A DNA stretch of 49,447 bases from Chloroflexota bacterium (GCA_030607875.1 JAUWJD010000025.1:1-49447); one strand, 5' to 3'; shown: positions 1-9,358, counted from the first letter of the stretch. The notes: generated from the sequence alone by a model not told the origin. Numbers and translations are program-made.

Positions 1-949
1 CCTGCGTCTGGGACTCTAGGAACTTGGCTTCAGCACCCAGCTGCTCCACGGCCATCTCCATGCCCTTCCAGGCGGTGGCGTTGAAGGACTTGTCGTCGAT
101 GCCACCCATGTCCGTCACCTGACCGACGGTTAAGGCGGCGGGTGCCTCCACTTCAATCCATTTCGCCTTGAGTTGCTCAAGGAGCCCTTGCCCCTTGACC
201 GTCTCGAGGCCTTTGTTGATGGCTGCCAGGATCTCTGGGGCATCCTTCTTCACCGCGATGCCATAGTCCTCGCCGGTCAACAGCCCACCTACCCAGATCA
301 CATCTGAGTACTTCCTCACCATGGCTTCGACCAGCGGATCATCGGCCACCACGGCGTCGATCTGCCCATTGATCAGGTCGAGGAAGGCCTGGGAGATCTC
401 ATCATAGGTCTTGAGCGTAGCCCCAGGGATGTTCTCCTCGATGTATATTGCACCCGTAGTGCCGAGTTGAGCACCCGCGACCTTACCTGCCAGGTCATCA
501 GGTCCTTGGATCGTGGTCTCGTCGACGCGCACGGCAATGAGCTGGCCAGCCTTGTAGTAGGGCTCCGAGAAGTCCCACTGCTTGGCACGTTCCTCGGTAA
601 TGGTCATTGCCGAGATTGCCGCATCATACTGGCCGGTAGCCATGCCTGCCAATAGGGGGTCCCAGCCCACGTTGACGAATTCAACTTCAAAGTCCGCAGC
701 TTCAGCGATGGCCTTCATCAGGTCGATGTCAAAGCCAACGAACTCCTTGGTCGTTTCGTCCACGTACTCAAAGGGCGGCCACGTTGCATCGGTGGCTACC
801 GTGATCTTCAGTTTGGGCTTTGGTGTTGGCGGGAGTGTCGTCGGTTTGGGTTTTGGCGTAGGGGTCGGCGTGGCCGCCGGCGCACAAGCGCCCAGCACCA
901 AACTGACAACTACGAGAACAGCCATAAGCGTCCAAATTCTTCCTTTCAC
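1..949 (-). CDS. Substrate-binding lipoprotein, SBP_bac_3 fused to BMP/PnrA-like domain (partial)
   Basis: Solute-binding lipoprotein of an ABC importer. The frame starts at a GTG (947-949) just after a strong AGGAGG-type site and runs off the left edge, leaving 316 codons. Residues 1-22 form a lipoprotein signal ending LVLGAC (lipid Cys22), followed by a Thr/Pro/Lys linker. Residues about 45-275 are a family-3 amino-acid-type binding domain (PPFEYVDE, GFDIDLMKAIA, AGMATGQYDAAISAMTI, DAVVADDPLVE). Straight after it the frame continues into LTVGQVTDMGGIDDKSFN, the N-terminal signature of basic-membrane-protein (BMP/PnrA) nucleoside-binding proteins, so two unrelated binding folds share one chain. 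The substrate cannot be named. A consensus promoter lies about 440 nt upstream with a long leader. Permease genes are not in the window. Confidence 0.85.
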   Translation of the reverse strand, partial: MKGRIWTLMAVLVVVSLVLGACAPAATPTPTPKPKPTTLPPTPKPKLKITVATDATWPPFEYVDETTKEFVGFDIDLMKAIAEAADFEVEFVNVGWDPLLAGMATGQYDAAISAMTITEERAKQWDFSEPYYKAGQLIAVRVDETTIQGPDDLAGKVAGAQLGTTGAIYIEENIPGATLKTYDEISQAFLDLINGQIDAVVADDPLVEAMVRKYSDVIWVGGLLTGEDYGIAVKKDAPEILAAINKGLETVKGQGLLEQLKAKWIEVEAPAALTVGQVTDMGGIDDKSFNATAWKGMEMAVEQLGAEAKFLESQTQ

Positions 950-1391
950 TTCTCCTCCTCCTCCTTAGTTCGAGTTGGTTAATGGTTCATAAGCTGGATA
1001 CCGCGAGGGAACCCACCCCCCCTTTGACGAGTACCACAGCGCTCTATGCGCATTCGCTCAGGTGCATCCACCTCCTCTGTCAAGAAAGTTCGGTGCCAGG
1101 GAATCAAGGCCCACTTGAGCAATCCAGGCCTCCTGGGGTATCTGTGACCTATACACCGCCTGCGCTGACATCAGGTTCAGCGCCTGGCTGGCACCCCAAA
1201 GCGCCGACTCCCTTGTGGAAGAGCTTTTGCTTGCCACAAAGCCTGCATAGGCATCTACTGGTGTCCACATGGCCCATGAGTTCCGTGCGCCCCTTTTTCG
1301 AAGAAAGCGAGCGCAATCTTTGCGATCTCGGAGGCAATAGAAGCAAGCAGCAGAATGGCCCTCGCAAAAGAGACGGCTGTTTCTAGAGAGG
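950..1391 (-). other. Long untranslated leader, no recognised element
   Basis: Stretch between the consensus promoter and the lipoprotein start. I see no gene-like reading frame, no T-box motif and no riboswitch core that I recognise. It ends in a purine-rich ribosome-binding site (about 951-968). Its length suggests regulation, but nothing specific can be claimed. Confidence 0.4.
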
Positions 1392-1419
1392 ATTATACCG
1401 CAAGTGTAAGGCTTGTCAA
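1392..1419 (-). promoter_or_regulatory. Consensus promoter for the lipoprotein gene
   Basis: On the minus strand TTGACA (1419-1414) and TATAAT (1397-1392) are 16 nt apart, both perfect sigma-A hexamers. It lies between the end of the M16 peptidase gene and the lipoprotein start, and would give a leader of about 435 nt. Confidence 0.75.
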
Positions 1420-1519
1420 AAATGGACTTGGTTTCAAAGTGTGTCAGTTCCTGTAGCAGAGGGAGGCTGAACCGGCAGGTTGTCGACCCACACAGTTTGG
1501 AAGCGAATCGCAAATCGTT

Positions 1520-2785
1520 CTACAGTCCCAAGCGCGCCCGCAAATCCTCTTCTGCCTTGAATGCTCCGATTGCTGCTAACCTTAGCTGCTCCGTAGTGAA
1601 TAGGTGCTGCGCTACTGCCTGCACGTCGGGGGCAGTCACTGCATCCACACGCTCGATGACCTGATCTACAGTCAGGACATCCTGGTTCAGAACCTCCTGC
1701 TTGCCGAACCATTGGGCATTGGCAAAGGTGCCTTCCATGCTCAGCAGTATGCGGCCTTTGATGAACTCTTTGGCTTTGGTCATTTCCGCTTGCGGTACTT
1801 GTTTCTTGCGCAGGAGCTCCAGTTGTTCCATCATGGCGCTGACCACGTCAGCGGCCTTTTGTGGGGGAACGCCTGCGTAGAGGACGACGGCTCCCGTATC
1901 GCTAAGGGAGGAGGCATAGGAGCCAACACTGTAGGCCAGGCCGCGGTTCTCTCGGATCTCCAGGAAGAGCCTCGAGCTCATGCCCTCACCAAGGACCACG
2001 TTCAACACACGGAGCTTGAAATAGTCAGGATCATTGAAAGACAGGCCGCGCATACCCACACATAGGTGAGCCTGTTCTATCTCCTTGAACTGGATTTGCA
2101 GGCTCGGGCCCGGAGATGGCTCGGTCGCCGGCAGGAAGGAGGGCACCGGCTTGGCCTCCCATCCTGCCAGTTCTTTGCTGAGCTGTTCCAGAACCTTCTC
2201 ATGGTCCAAGTTGCCGGCGACGCTGATCACCGTGTTACGTGGTGTGTAGGTGCGCGCGACATAGTCCAGCATGTCGTCACGGCGGATACGCATCACCGAC
2301 TCCTTGGTGCCCGTGATTTCCCGGCCTACGGGGTGTGCTGGCCATATCAGTCGATCAATCAATACGTGTACCCACGAGCCCGGTACGTCCATCAAGCGGC
2401 TGATCTCCTGGAGGATGACCTGCCGTTCCTTCTCAACTTCTTGAGGTTCGAATGTGGAGTGGTGAAAGATGTCTACCAGCAGGTCAAGGGCGACGGGCAG
2501 GTGGTGATGGGCGACCTTGGCCCAATAGGTAGTTGCCTCGCTGCCTGTGCCAGCGTTCAAAATGCCGCCCAGTCCTTCGATGGTTTCGGAAATCTGCTGT
2601 GCACTGGGGCGGCGTGGTGTGCCCTTGAACATCATGTGCTCGATAAAATGCGATATGCCATTTGTGGCTTTGCTCTCATAGCGTGAACCGACGCCGGTAA
2701 AGATGCCCACCCCGACGGAGCGAGTATGGGGCATGGGCGTGGTCAGGATGCGCAGCCCGTTGTCCAGAGTAATCTTACGATACAC
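1520..2785 (-). CDS. M16 family zinc peptidase (pitrilysin/MPP-like)
   Basis: Protein of 421 aa that matches processing-peptidase-like M16B enzymes. The inverted zinc motif HxxEH is seen as HFIEH at residues 46-50 inside GISHFIEHMMFKGT. A downstream acidic stretch (EVEKERQVILQEI, about 115-130) supplies the expected third zinc ligand. The second, non-catalytic M16 half follows, with the usual RENRGLAYSVGS segment near residue 280. There is no signal peptide, so it is probably cytoplasmic. The length is normal for a single two-domain subunit. It stands alone between the P-type ATPase gene and the lipoprotein gene. The family degrades or processes peptides; the target here is unknown. Confidence 0.9.
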   Translation of the reverse strand: MYRKITLDNGLRILTTPMPHTRSVGVGIFTGVGSRYESKATNGISHFIEHMMFKGTPRRPSAQQISETIEGLGGILNAGTGSEATTYWAKVAHHHLPVALDLLVDIFHHSTFEPQEVEKERQVILQEISRLMDVPGSWVHVLIDRLIWPAHPVGREITGTKESVMRIRRDDMLDYVARTYTPRNTVISVAGNLDHEKVLEQLSKELAGWEAKPVPSFLPATEPSPGPSLQIQFKEIEQAHLCVGMRGLSFNDPDYFKLRVLNVVLGEGMSSRLFLEIRENRGLAYSVGSYASSLSDTGAVVLYAGVPPQKAADVVSAMMEQLELLRKKQVPQAEMTKAKEFIKGRILLSMEGTFANAQWFGKQEVLNQDVLTVDQVIERVDAVTAPDVQAVAQHLFTTEQLRLAAIGAFKAEEDLRARLGL

Positions 2786-2864
2786 CTTTGCTCCTCATTG
2801 TTCAGTGCGTTTGTGATTTGCCGACTGACCGTTCCACTTCTTCAAGATCCGACAATGCGCCAAG

Positions 2865-5525
2865 TTAGCGCATGAATATTTCTGGCAAGATCAAGAGGCC
2901 CGATGCGGCAATTGCCAGGACGATCCGCCAATCCGAAACGTTCAATGGCACCGTCTTGAACAAGGGCTGGAAGAAGGGAATGTAGACCACCGCTAACTGC
3001 AGCAGGAAAGAAATCGCCACTGCCAGCACAAGTTTGGTATTCTTGAATGGGTTAGTTCTGAACACCGAACGCGTTTCAGACCGGCAGTTGAAGACAAAGA
3101 ACAGCTCGAAAAGAACCGTCGAGGTAAAGATGATGGTTCTGAGTCTTGCCAGACTGATGAAGTTGGTATTCCTCCAATAGATCAGCAGCAACATCTCTGC
3201 CAGGAAGTCAACTATGGCTGCGGCCAAGACGAAGAGGAGCATGCCGTGGAAGATGCCCTCCTGCGGGCTTCTGGGCTTTCGTTCCATGATGTCTTTGTCG
3301 TGTGGATCAAAGCTCAGGGCCAGTGCTGGTAGGCCATCGCTGACAACGTTCACCCACAGAACCTGGATAGGAAGTATGGGCACAGGAAGCCTGAGCAGGA
3401 TCGCGCTAGCCACCAGCAGGATCTCGTCCAAGTTCGTGCTCAACAGCAGGCGGATGAACTTCCTGATGTTGTCGTAGATGCCCCGCCCTTCCTCGACAGC
3501 GCTGACTATAGTGGCAAAGTTGTCATCTGCCAGGATCATGTCCGATGCTTCCCTGGTAACATCCGTTCCCTTTATGCCCATTGAGATGCCGATGTCTGCG
3601 CCCTTGATCGCGGGCGCATCGTTCACTCCATCTCCAGTCATGGCCACGACGTGCCCTTTCTTCTGCAGGGCCTGGAGAATCCTGACCTTGTGGTCAGGTG
3701 ACGTCCTGGCAAATACGGCGATGCTCTCAACTTCTGCATCCAGCTCTTCTTGGCTCATGCGGTCAAGATCCATCCCGGTGAGGACCTTCCCACCCTTCTC
3801 TAGCATTCCTATCTGTTCCGCAATGGCTTTGGCGGTCAGTTCATGGTCTCCAGTGATCATCACTGACTTGATTCCAGCTCTTTTGGTTGTGGCGATCGCC
3901 TCTTTGACCCCTGCCTTGGGAGGGTCTATCATGCCAACAACTCCCACAAAGACCAGCTCTCTCTCCACTTCCTTCGAGCTGAGCTCTGTCCCAGGGGGAA
4001 TCTCTCGATAGCCTAGCGCCAGAACCCGTAATGCATCTGCGGCCATCTCCTGAACTGCTTTGAGGGTCCTTTCTCTGTCATCCTGGTTCAGTGGTCTGAC
4101 CTCTCCATCTGCGTGGACAAAGCTCGACAACTCGAGCATGATTTCGGGGGCACCTTTGACGTATGCTACCCTTTTCCCATCTACTTCGTGGATCGTGGTC
4201 ATCCTTTTTCTTGCGGAATCAAAGGGTATCTCAGCAATCAGGGGGCTCTCCTTCAGCAGGTCTTTTCTCCAGATACCAGCCTTGCCCGCTAGTGTGAGCA
4301 ATGCTCCCTCCGTCGGGTCACCGACCACCGACCAGCCCTCTGCGTTCCCTAGCGAAGCATGATTGCACAGGCAGCCTGTCTTCAGCAGGAGGGAGAGACC
4401 ACTCTGCTCTCCCGGCTCAACCAAGGCTTCGTTTCTAGAGAACCTGCCATCCGGCTCGTAGCCAGAGCCACTGACATCAAGACAACACTGGCCATTGATA
4501 AAGACCCTGGTGACCGTCATCTCATCCTTGGTCAGGGTTCCTGTCTTGTCAGAACATATCACCGTGGTGCTGCCGAGTGTTTCCACGCTTGCCAGTCGCC
4601 GAACGATGGCGTTTTTCCTCGACATTGTTCGAACCCCTAGCGCCAGGGCTACGGTAACCACTGCTGGCAAGCCTTCTGGAACCGCCGAGACGGCCAGGGC
4701 TACGGCCAAAAAGAAACTCTCGAGGATTGGCTCACCCTCAAAGAGCGCAATGGCAAAAAGCACCGCACTGATCAGCAGAACGAGGCCTCCCAGCATGATG
4801 CCCAATCTTTCCAGCCTCAACTGAAGCGGAGTAGGCCCCTCTTTCACTTCTTGTATCTGCTCGGCGATCTTCCCGAACTCAGTCTCCATACCCGTGGCTA
4901 CGACGACGCCCGTGCCCCTGCCGTATGTCGTCGTTGTTCCGGAGTAGGCCATGTTCTCGCGATCTGCCAGCGGAGTATCCTTTGGTAAGGCCGTAACGAA
5001 TTTCAGAGAGGGAACGCTCTCCCCGGTGAGAAGCGCCTCTTCAATCTTCAAGTTCATCGCCCCCAGCAATCGCGCATCAGCCGCTATGCGATCGCCGGCC
5101 TCGAACAACAGAATGTCGCCGGGGACAACCTCCCGCGCCGGAATGACCGCTTCCTGGGCCTCTCTCAGCACCTTTGCCTTTGGTGCGGCAAGCTTCTTCA
5201 GTGCTTCTATGGCCTTTTCGGCTCTGTACTCCTGTACAAAGCCGAGGATCGCATTCAAAATGAGTACGGCGGAAATGACGATGGCGTCTGTTATCTCACC
5301 CAGCAGAAAAGAAACGGCGGACGCAAAAATCAAGATCACGATTAGGAAGCTCTTGAACTGGTTAGCAAAGATCTCAAGAGGAGTGATGCTTTTTCCCTTC
5401 CTGAGCTCGTTGAAGCCGAATTGATCCAGTCTGTTCTTGGCTTCTTCCTCTGTCAAGCCCGTCTCAAAAGACTGGACTGATTTCAGAACTTCCAGGGCTT
5501 GAATGCTATGATAGTTGTTGCTCAT
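2865..5525 (-). CDS. Cation-transporting P-type ATPase, Ca2+ (type IIA) class
   Basis: Membrane pump of 886 aa. The complete P-ATPase set is visible: actuator TGES at 167-170, membrane-4 motif PEGLP at 283-287, phosphorylated Asp in DKTGT at 326-330, nucleotide-binding KGAP at 457-460, TGD at 558-560 and GDGVND at 631-636. The membrane-6 sequence LWVNVVSDGLPALALSFDP (about 723-741) is the SERCA/PMR1-type ion site, which favours Ca2+ (possibly Mn2+) export. There is an N-terminal cation-ATPase domain and a C-terminal membrane block that seems slightly short. The start follows a GAGG site. Transcription is separate from both neighbours. Confidence 0.9.
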   Translation of the reverse strand: MSNNYHSIQALEVLKSVQSFETGLTEEEAKNRLDQFGFNELRKGKSITPLEIFANQFKSFLIVILIFASAVSFLLGEITDAIVISAVLILNAILGFVQEYRAEKAIEALKKLAAPKAKVLREAQEAVIPAREVVPGDILLFEAGDRIAADARLLGAMNLKIEEALLTGESVPSLKFVTALPKDTPLADRENMAYSGTTTTYGRGTGVVVATGMETEFGKIAEQIQEVKEGPTPLQLRLERLGIMLGGLVLLISAVLFAIALFEGEPILESFFLAVALAVSAVPEGLPAVVTVALALGVRTMSRKNAIVRRLASVETLGSTTVICSDKTGTLTKDEMTVTRVFINGQCCLDVSGSGYEPDGRFSRNEALVEPGEQSGLSLLLKTGCLCNHASLGNAEGWSVVGDPTEGALLTLAGKAGIWRKDLLKESPLIAEIPFDSARKRMTTIHEVDGKRVAYVKGAPEIMLELSSFVHADGEVRPLNQDDRERTLKAVQEMAADALRVLALGYREIPPGTELSSKEVERELVFVGVVGMIDPPKAGVKEAIATTKRAGIKSVMITGDHELTAKAIAEQIGMLEKGGKVLTGMDLDRMSQEELDAEVESIAVFARTSPDHKVRILQALQKKGHVVAMTGDGVNDAPAIKGADIGISMGIKGTDVTREASDMILADDNFATIVSAVEEGRGIYDNIRKFIRLLLSTNLDEILLVASAILLRLPVPILPIQVLWVNVVSDGLPALALSFDPHDKDIMERKPRSPQEGIFHGMLLFVLAAAIVDFLAEMLLLIYWRNTNFISLARLRTIIFTSTVLFELFFVFNCRSETRSVFRTNPFKNTKLVLAVAISFLLQLAVVYIPFFQPLFKTVPLNVSDWRIVLAIAASGLLILPEIFMR

Positions 5526-5848
5526 TACCTAACCTCACTTCAGCTACGTTCACAGTCCCCTTGTCGCTGGGGTATACTGCGGTGTGCAACGATGAATAGA
5601 GGACCACAAGCTTTCCACCACCGTTCTGGCAGCGTGCCGCAGTTGCCTGGATTCAACATAACACGGATCTGGTGCCGATCAAGGGCGGACACGGGCTGCC
5701 ATCCATGTCAGGTCAAGAACGTATGTTGACGCGGAATGATGCCTGGCCATACCCGCGATAGGCAGGAGTGGCTGATGGCTGCCGTCCTTGCCACGTCATG
5801 GGGTGAATTAAGCACATGACTGGGAGGCGTTGCGGCCTCGTGGCGAAG
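5526..5848. other. Intergenic stretch without a supported gene
   Basis: Region between the ATPase start and the TPR lipoprotein end. Short reading frames here lack ribosome-binding sites and family features. I see no clear promoter, hairpin or repeat beyond the GAGG site just before the ATPase start. Confidence 0.5.
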
Positions 5849-6523
5849 CTATGGGGCTTTCAGTTCCGTCAGTAGCGATTCGGCAATCGCACGCATCTGG
5901 GCATCGCTGCTGTTGAGCGCCAAGAACTTTTCCAGGGCCTCGATAGCCTCTTGGGTCTTGACCTGCAGCTTGAAGGCATTGCCCAGACCAAAGTAAGCAC
6001 TGGCCAGGTTGGGATCAAGGCGTATAGCTTCCTTGAACTCGGCGATGGCCGGATCGAGCTTGAGTTGTTGCACGTATGTTGCGCCGAGATTGTAATGGAT
6101 GTCAGCGTCGTCTGGCTGCATAGAAATGGCCTGCCCGAACTCGGTTGCAGCTTTGTCGAATTGACCCTGTTCATAGTAAACAGCGCCCAGGTTGGAGCGT
6201 GCATCCATGTTGTTGGCATCCAGTTCCAATGTCTTTTGGAATTCCTTGGCTGCATCCTCCAACTGGCCTCGTTGGAAATAGGCGTTGCCGAGGCGGAAGT
6301 GGCCCTCAGCGGACCCGGGATCCAGGCGAATGACTGCCTGGAACTCGGCGATGGCATCATTGATTTTGCCTTGCTCCAGATACTGGCGTCCCTGCGTCAG
6401 GCGGGTTTCTGCGTCACCTTCCAAGGTAGGCTCAGGTATGCTCCCGCCACAGCCAGAGAGAGAGACGAAGATGAGGGCAGCGGCGCCCCACAGGAAAAGC
6501 TGTCTGATCAACGATCGATTCAT
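5849..6523 (-). CDS. TPR-repeat lipoprotein
   Basis: Lipoprotein of 224 aa. I start it at the second in-frame ATG because GGAGG lies 8 nt ahead of it. Residues 1-25 are a signal with lipobox LSGC (Cys25). From about residue 40 to the end there are five tetratricopeptide repeats with typical phrases (EGHFRLGNAYFQRGQ, DIHYNLGATYVQ, SAYFGLGNAFK). Such repeats mediate protein-protein contacts; the role here is probably scaffolding outside the membrane. It lies 28 bp downstream of the metallo-beta-lactamase-fold gene, suggesting co-transcription. The partner is unknown. Confidence 0.85.
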   Translation of the reverse strand: MNRSLIRQLFLWGAAALIFVSLSGCGGSIPEPTLEGDAETRLTQGRQYLEQGKINDAIAEFQAVIRLDPGSAEGHFRLGNAYFQRGQLEDAAKEFQKTLELDANNMDARSNLGAVYYEQGQFDKAATEFGQAISMQPDDADIHYNLGATYVQQLKLDPAIAEFKEAIRLDPNLASAYFGLGNAFKLQVKTQEAIEALEKFLALNSSDAQMRAIAESLLTELKAP

Positions 6524-6551
6524 TCTCTTGGCCTCCATCACACGGTCCCAC

Positions 6552-7190
6552 CTACTCTTTGTAGTTCAGCACAACCACTTGGGTTTCTGATGGCAGTTTT
6601 TTCTTGTTGATTTCAAGGCTATCACGAGGTCGAGTTTTGGGCAATCCCATTTCTTTCAAGAATCTGCTAACTGGCTGCAGCCTCGTCTTGACCGCTTTGG
6701 TTTTGTAGTGCATGGGCACAACGATCCGTGGCTCCAGTAGCCCGATTACTTCTGCCGCCTGACTGGCGCTGATGGTTGTCAGCGCACCCACAGGGATGAG
6801 CAGAACGTCAACGGCGCTGAGTGCCTGTACCTGTGCCTGCGAGGGCACGTGGTCGAGATTGCCCAAGTGGCACACCGTAAGCCCATCAAAATCGAACAGG
6901 TAGATTGTGTTCTTAGGACGTCCTTGCCCTTTGGCCTTTTTCAAAGCGGTGGCAATGCCGGTAATGAATATGCCCTTGACTTCATATTCGCCAGGCCCGC
7001 TGATGACTTTGGGGCTGCCCCGGACCAGTGCACAGTTGTTGTAATCGGGGTGGTCGCGACTGATGGTCACGACATCAGCGCGCAGCCGCGGTACGTTGTA
7101 GCCGACGTCCTTGCCGCAAGGATCGGTTACCGCGGCAGCCCCTCTTGTCCTCAGCCTGAAACAGGAATGGCCGTACCAGATGACTTCCAT
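6552..7190 (-). CDS. MBL-fold hydrolase-like protein (UlaG/YtkL type), degenerate metal motif
   Basis: Protein of 212 aa matching short metal-dependent hydrolases of the beta-lactamase_B_3 group. It has the opening WYGHSCFRL (His8), a middle HLGNLDH and a C-terminal PMHYKTKA. The central HxHxDH metal motif is altered: the segment reads SRDHPDYNN (44-52), with Arg45 and Tyr50 where His is usual. Metal binding may be reduced or use other ligands. It is cytoplasmic by lack of a signal. It precedes the TPR lipoprotein gene, with 28 bp between. The substrate cannot be assigned. Confidence 0.8.
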   Translation of the reverse strand: MEVIWYGHSCFRLRTRGAAAVTDPCGKDVGYNVPRLRADVVTISRDHPDYNNCALVRGSPKVISGPGEYEVKGIFITGIATALKKAKGQGRPKNTIYLFDFDGLTVCHLGNLDHVPSQAQVQALSAVDVLLIPVGALTTISASQAAEVIGLLEPRIVVPMHYKTKAVKTRLQPVSRFLKEMGLPKTRPRDSLEINKKKLPSETQVVVLNYKE

Positions 7191-7334
7191 GCGCTATCCC
7201 TCTGTAGTGACGATTACACGCCCATCATGATGCGATCCGGAAAAGCATGCTACCTGTGCCAAATGGACGTGATAAGGGAGTACAATCAGATTTGCCTCTG
7301 CAGTGCGCCAATGGACACAGTATAGGCTGCCCCA

Positions 7335-8105
7335 TCAAACTGGCAGTTTGTCCTTGAGCGCCTTTGCCGCAGCGACCAACTGTTCGTCAGCATCAAAGAT
7401 CGCCAAGCCCTGCATGTCGGCGGTAATGGCTTTCTCGCTGAACGGCAAAAAGCCCAGCACTTTGTCGTCAGGCAGGTGCTCAAGGACGAATGTGCGATCC
7501 TGTTCATTGCGCATCTTGTTACCAACGATATAGACCTTGTGAATGCCAATATCGGCTGCCAGCCGTTTGATTGCCCGAGCGGTCTGCAGGCTGCGCTGAC
7601 CCGGTTCTACCACAACGATGAAGGCGTCTACTGCGCCAGCGGTGCCCCGTCCAAGGTGTTCCAGTCCCGCTTCCATGTCCAAGATGACAACCTCGGAGCG
7701 TCCGACGAAAAGATGGAGTATTAGGTTCTTGAGCAAGGCGCTTTCGGGGCAAATGCACCCGGATCCACCACGGCCTATGGTGCCCAGCACCAGCAGTTTG
7801 ATCCCACGGTGGGTTGTCGAGAAGCGGTCTGGGATGTCATCCACCCTGGGGTTGAGGGAGAAGAAGCTGCCAAATTCCCCGGGCCGCGCGCCGGTACGTT
7901 CTTCGATCAGATCGTCCATCTGGGCGATAGGAGTGATTTGTTCTTCAACCTCCTTGGGAAGGCCAAGAGCAGAGGCAAGGTTGGCGTCAGGATCCGCATC
8001 GATAACCAGCACTTTCCGCCCTTCATTGACATAATTGTAGGCTAACAGCGCGGCGAGTGTGGTTTTGCCCACGCCTCCCTTGCCAGTGATAGCGAGTTTG
8101 GGCAT
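7335..8105 (-). CDS. CooC/AcsF-like nickel-insertion ATPase
   Basis: P-loop ATPase of the MinD/Mrp superfamily, 256 aa. The deviant Walker A GKGGVGKTT is at residues 8-16 and the partner DADPDANL at about 36-43. GSGCICPE (Cys117, Cys119) is the CxC signature of CooC-type factors that load nickel into CO dehydrogenase/acetyl-CoA synthase. The LDMEAGLEHLGRGT segment near 145 is typical too. No carbon-monoxide dehydrogenase gene lies in the window, so the client is inferred from family only. It is 19 bp downstream of the parvulin gene, in one probable operon. Confidence 0.85.
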   Translation of the reverse strand: MPKLAITGKGGVGKTTLAALLAYNYVNEGRKVLVIDADPDANLASALGLPKEVEEQITPIAQMDDLIEERTGARPGEFGSFFSLNPRVDDIPDRFSTTHRGIKLLVLGTIGRGGSGCICPESALLKNLILHLFVGRSEVVILDMEAGLEHLGRGTAGAVDAFIVVVEPGQRSLQTARAIKRLAADIGIHKVYIVGNKMRNEQDRTFVLEHLPDDKVLGFLPFSEKAITADMQGLAIFDADEQLVAAAKALKDKLPV

Positions 8106-8124
8106 GTAAGTGTCTCCTCATTGA

Positions 8125-9150
8125 TCATTCCGTCAGGTCAACATACTCAATCTTGGCCACTGACCTATGCGCCTCCAACCATTGGAGGAAGTTGTTTTGC
8201 CGCCAGGTGGCCAACATCTCTTCCGGTACCTCCCTGGAGGGGTCTTTATCCACAACCTCGATAATATGGTAGCCGAAATCAGTTTTGACGATGCCACTGA
8301 CCTGTCCCGGGGCCAGGGCAAAAGCCACAGCTTCGATCTCTACTGGCATCACGTTGCGCGGGAAAAAGCCTAGATCTCCACCCAGGTTACTGCTGGCTTG
8401 GTCCTGTGAGTATTGCTTGGCCAAGGTGGCAAAGCTCTCGCCCGAGCGTAACTTGAGCAATACGTCCATCGCTTTTGCCTCACTCATCACCAGAATATGC
8501 CGGGCGTGCACCTGTTCAACGGCAGAAGGAAGAGAACTGGCCCTGTGCTCCTGAAAGGCAGCGCTGAGCAACTGTCGCTGCAACTGCACCTTGAAGGTTT
8601 CATGAGTCAGACCGTTGGCCTGGAGCCAGTCTTCGAATTGGGTGACGTTCTCTCCGACCAGGCGGGCCATCTCTTCTTCCGCCTGTGCCCCAGAGATGGA
8701 GATGCCTTCTCGCACTGCTGCCTGTTCTATCAATGCTTGGTCAATGAGCGCGTCCAGTATCTGGCGGCGGAGCTGCAATAGTGCGGCATTGCCTTCTGCG
8801 GTGTTTGGATCAAAGCTCTGCTGCTGGCCAAGGACGGAAACAGCTTGATCAACCTGAGCTTTATATTCTGACAGCAGGATTGGTTGGCCGTTGACCCAGG
8901 CTGCGGCAGCCACAGCAGGGGTGGGTGTGTGTGTCTTAACAGTAGTAGGTGTCTGCGTCTCGGGGGCGGCTGTTTGCTCCGGCATGGGGGTCCTCGTCCA
9001 TGTCGCGGCAACTGTTACTACGCTGGTCGGTGTGTTGGCAGGCAGCGTAGGCGGAATGGGAGTCGTCTGACCAGCGCAGGATGCCAGCAAGAGTGTCGCC
9101 AGTAAGACAACAAGTATGGTGAATGTATGACGATAGCTCGTATTGTTCAT
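8125..9150 (-). CDS. Parvulin-type peptidyl-prolyl isomerase lipoprotein (PrsA/SurA-like)
   Basis: Lipoprotein of 341 aa. The signal ends LASC (Cys25), followed by a long Thr/Pro linker to about residue 80. A SurA-like chaperone helix region is at about 85-210 (ILDALIDQALIEQAAVREG). A rotamase domain is at about 215-310, with VHARHILV at its start and GGDLGFFPRNVMP and FGYHIIEVVDK inside. The family catalyses cis-trans isomerisation of prolines and helps exported proteins fold outside the cytoplasmic membrane. It is the first gene of the probable operon PPIase-CooC-like-MBL-TPR, read from the promoter at 9218-9245 and divergent from groES. Confidence 0.88.
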   Translation of the reverse strand: MNNTSYRHTFTILVVLLATLLLASCAGQTTPIPPTLPANTPTSVVTVAATWTRTPMPEQTAAPETQTPTTVKTHTPTPAVAAAAWVNGQPILLSEYKAQVDQAVSVLGQQQSFDPNTAEGNAALLQLRRQILDALIDQALIEQAAVREGISISGAQAEEEMARLVGENVTQFEDWLQANGLTHETFKVQLQRQLLSAAFQEHRASSLPSAVEQVHARHILVMSEAKAMDVLLKLRSGESFATLAKQYSQDQASSNLGGDLGFFPRNVMPVEIEAVAFALAPGQVSGIVKTDFGYHIIEVVDKDPSREVPEEMLATWRQNNFLQWLEAHRSVAKIEYVDLTE

Positions 9151-9217
9151 ATAGTTCTTCCCCAGTCTCGCAAAGCTGTGGATGCCTTGCGTCTCAGGCT
9201 GTCAATTGGACGCTGCT

Positions 9218-9245
9218 ATTATATCCGGAAACGCGAAATACGCAA
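9218..9245 (-). promoter_or_regulatory. Promoter of the parvulin gene
   Basis: Minus strand: TTGCGT (9245-9240), 16 nt, then a perfect TATAAT (9223-9218), about 70 nt upstream of the parvulin start. Confidence 0.55.
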
Positions 9246-9320
9246 GCCATCTGGCGTGACGGGTGCACCTGACCTCTGACTGGGCGCATGGGTGAGGGCC
9301 AGAGATATGCAGGAGCCGAT

Positions 9321-9348
9321 TTGACTTTCTGAAGAAAATTGCTACAAT
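9321..9348 (+). promoter_or_regulatory. groESL promoter
   Basis: TTGACT (9321-9326) and TACAAT (9343-9348) with a 16-nt spacer. The CIRCE operator follows 10 nt downstream. Confidence 0.75.
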
Positions 9349-9358
9349 ATGGAGGCAA

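Noticed and set aside
982..1513. Reading frames of 70-150 codons on both strands in the leader of the lipoprotein gene
   Set aside because: No family features, mutual overlap, and no ribosome-binding sites; treated as untranslated leader.
6552..7190. MBL-fold protein as an inactive pseudogene
   Set aside because: The reading frame is intact and the other motifs are present; altered metal residues are common in this subfamily, so kept as a gene.
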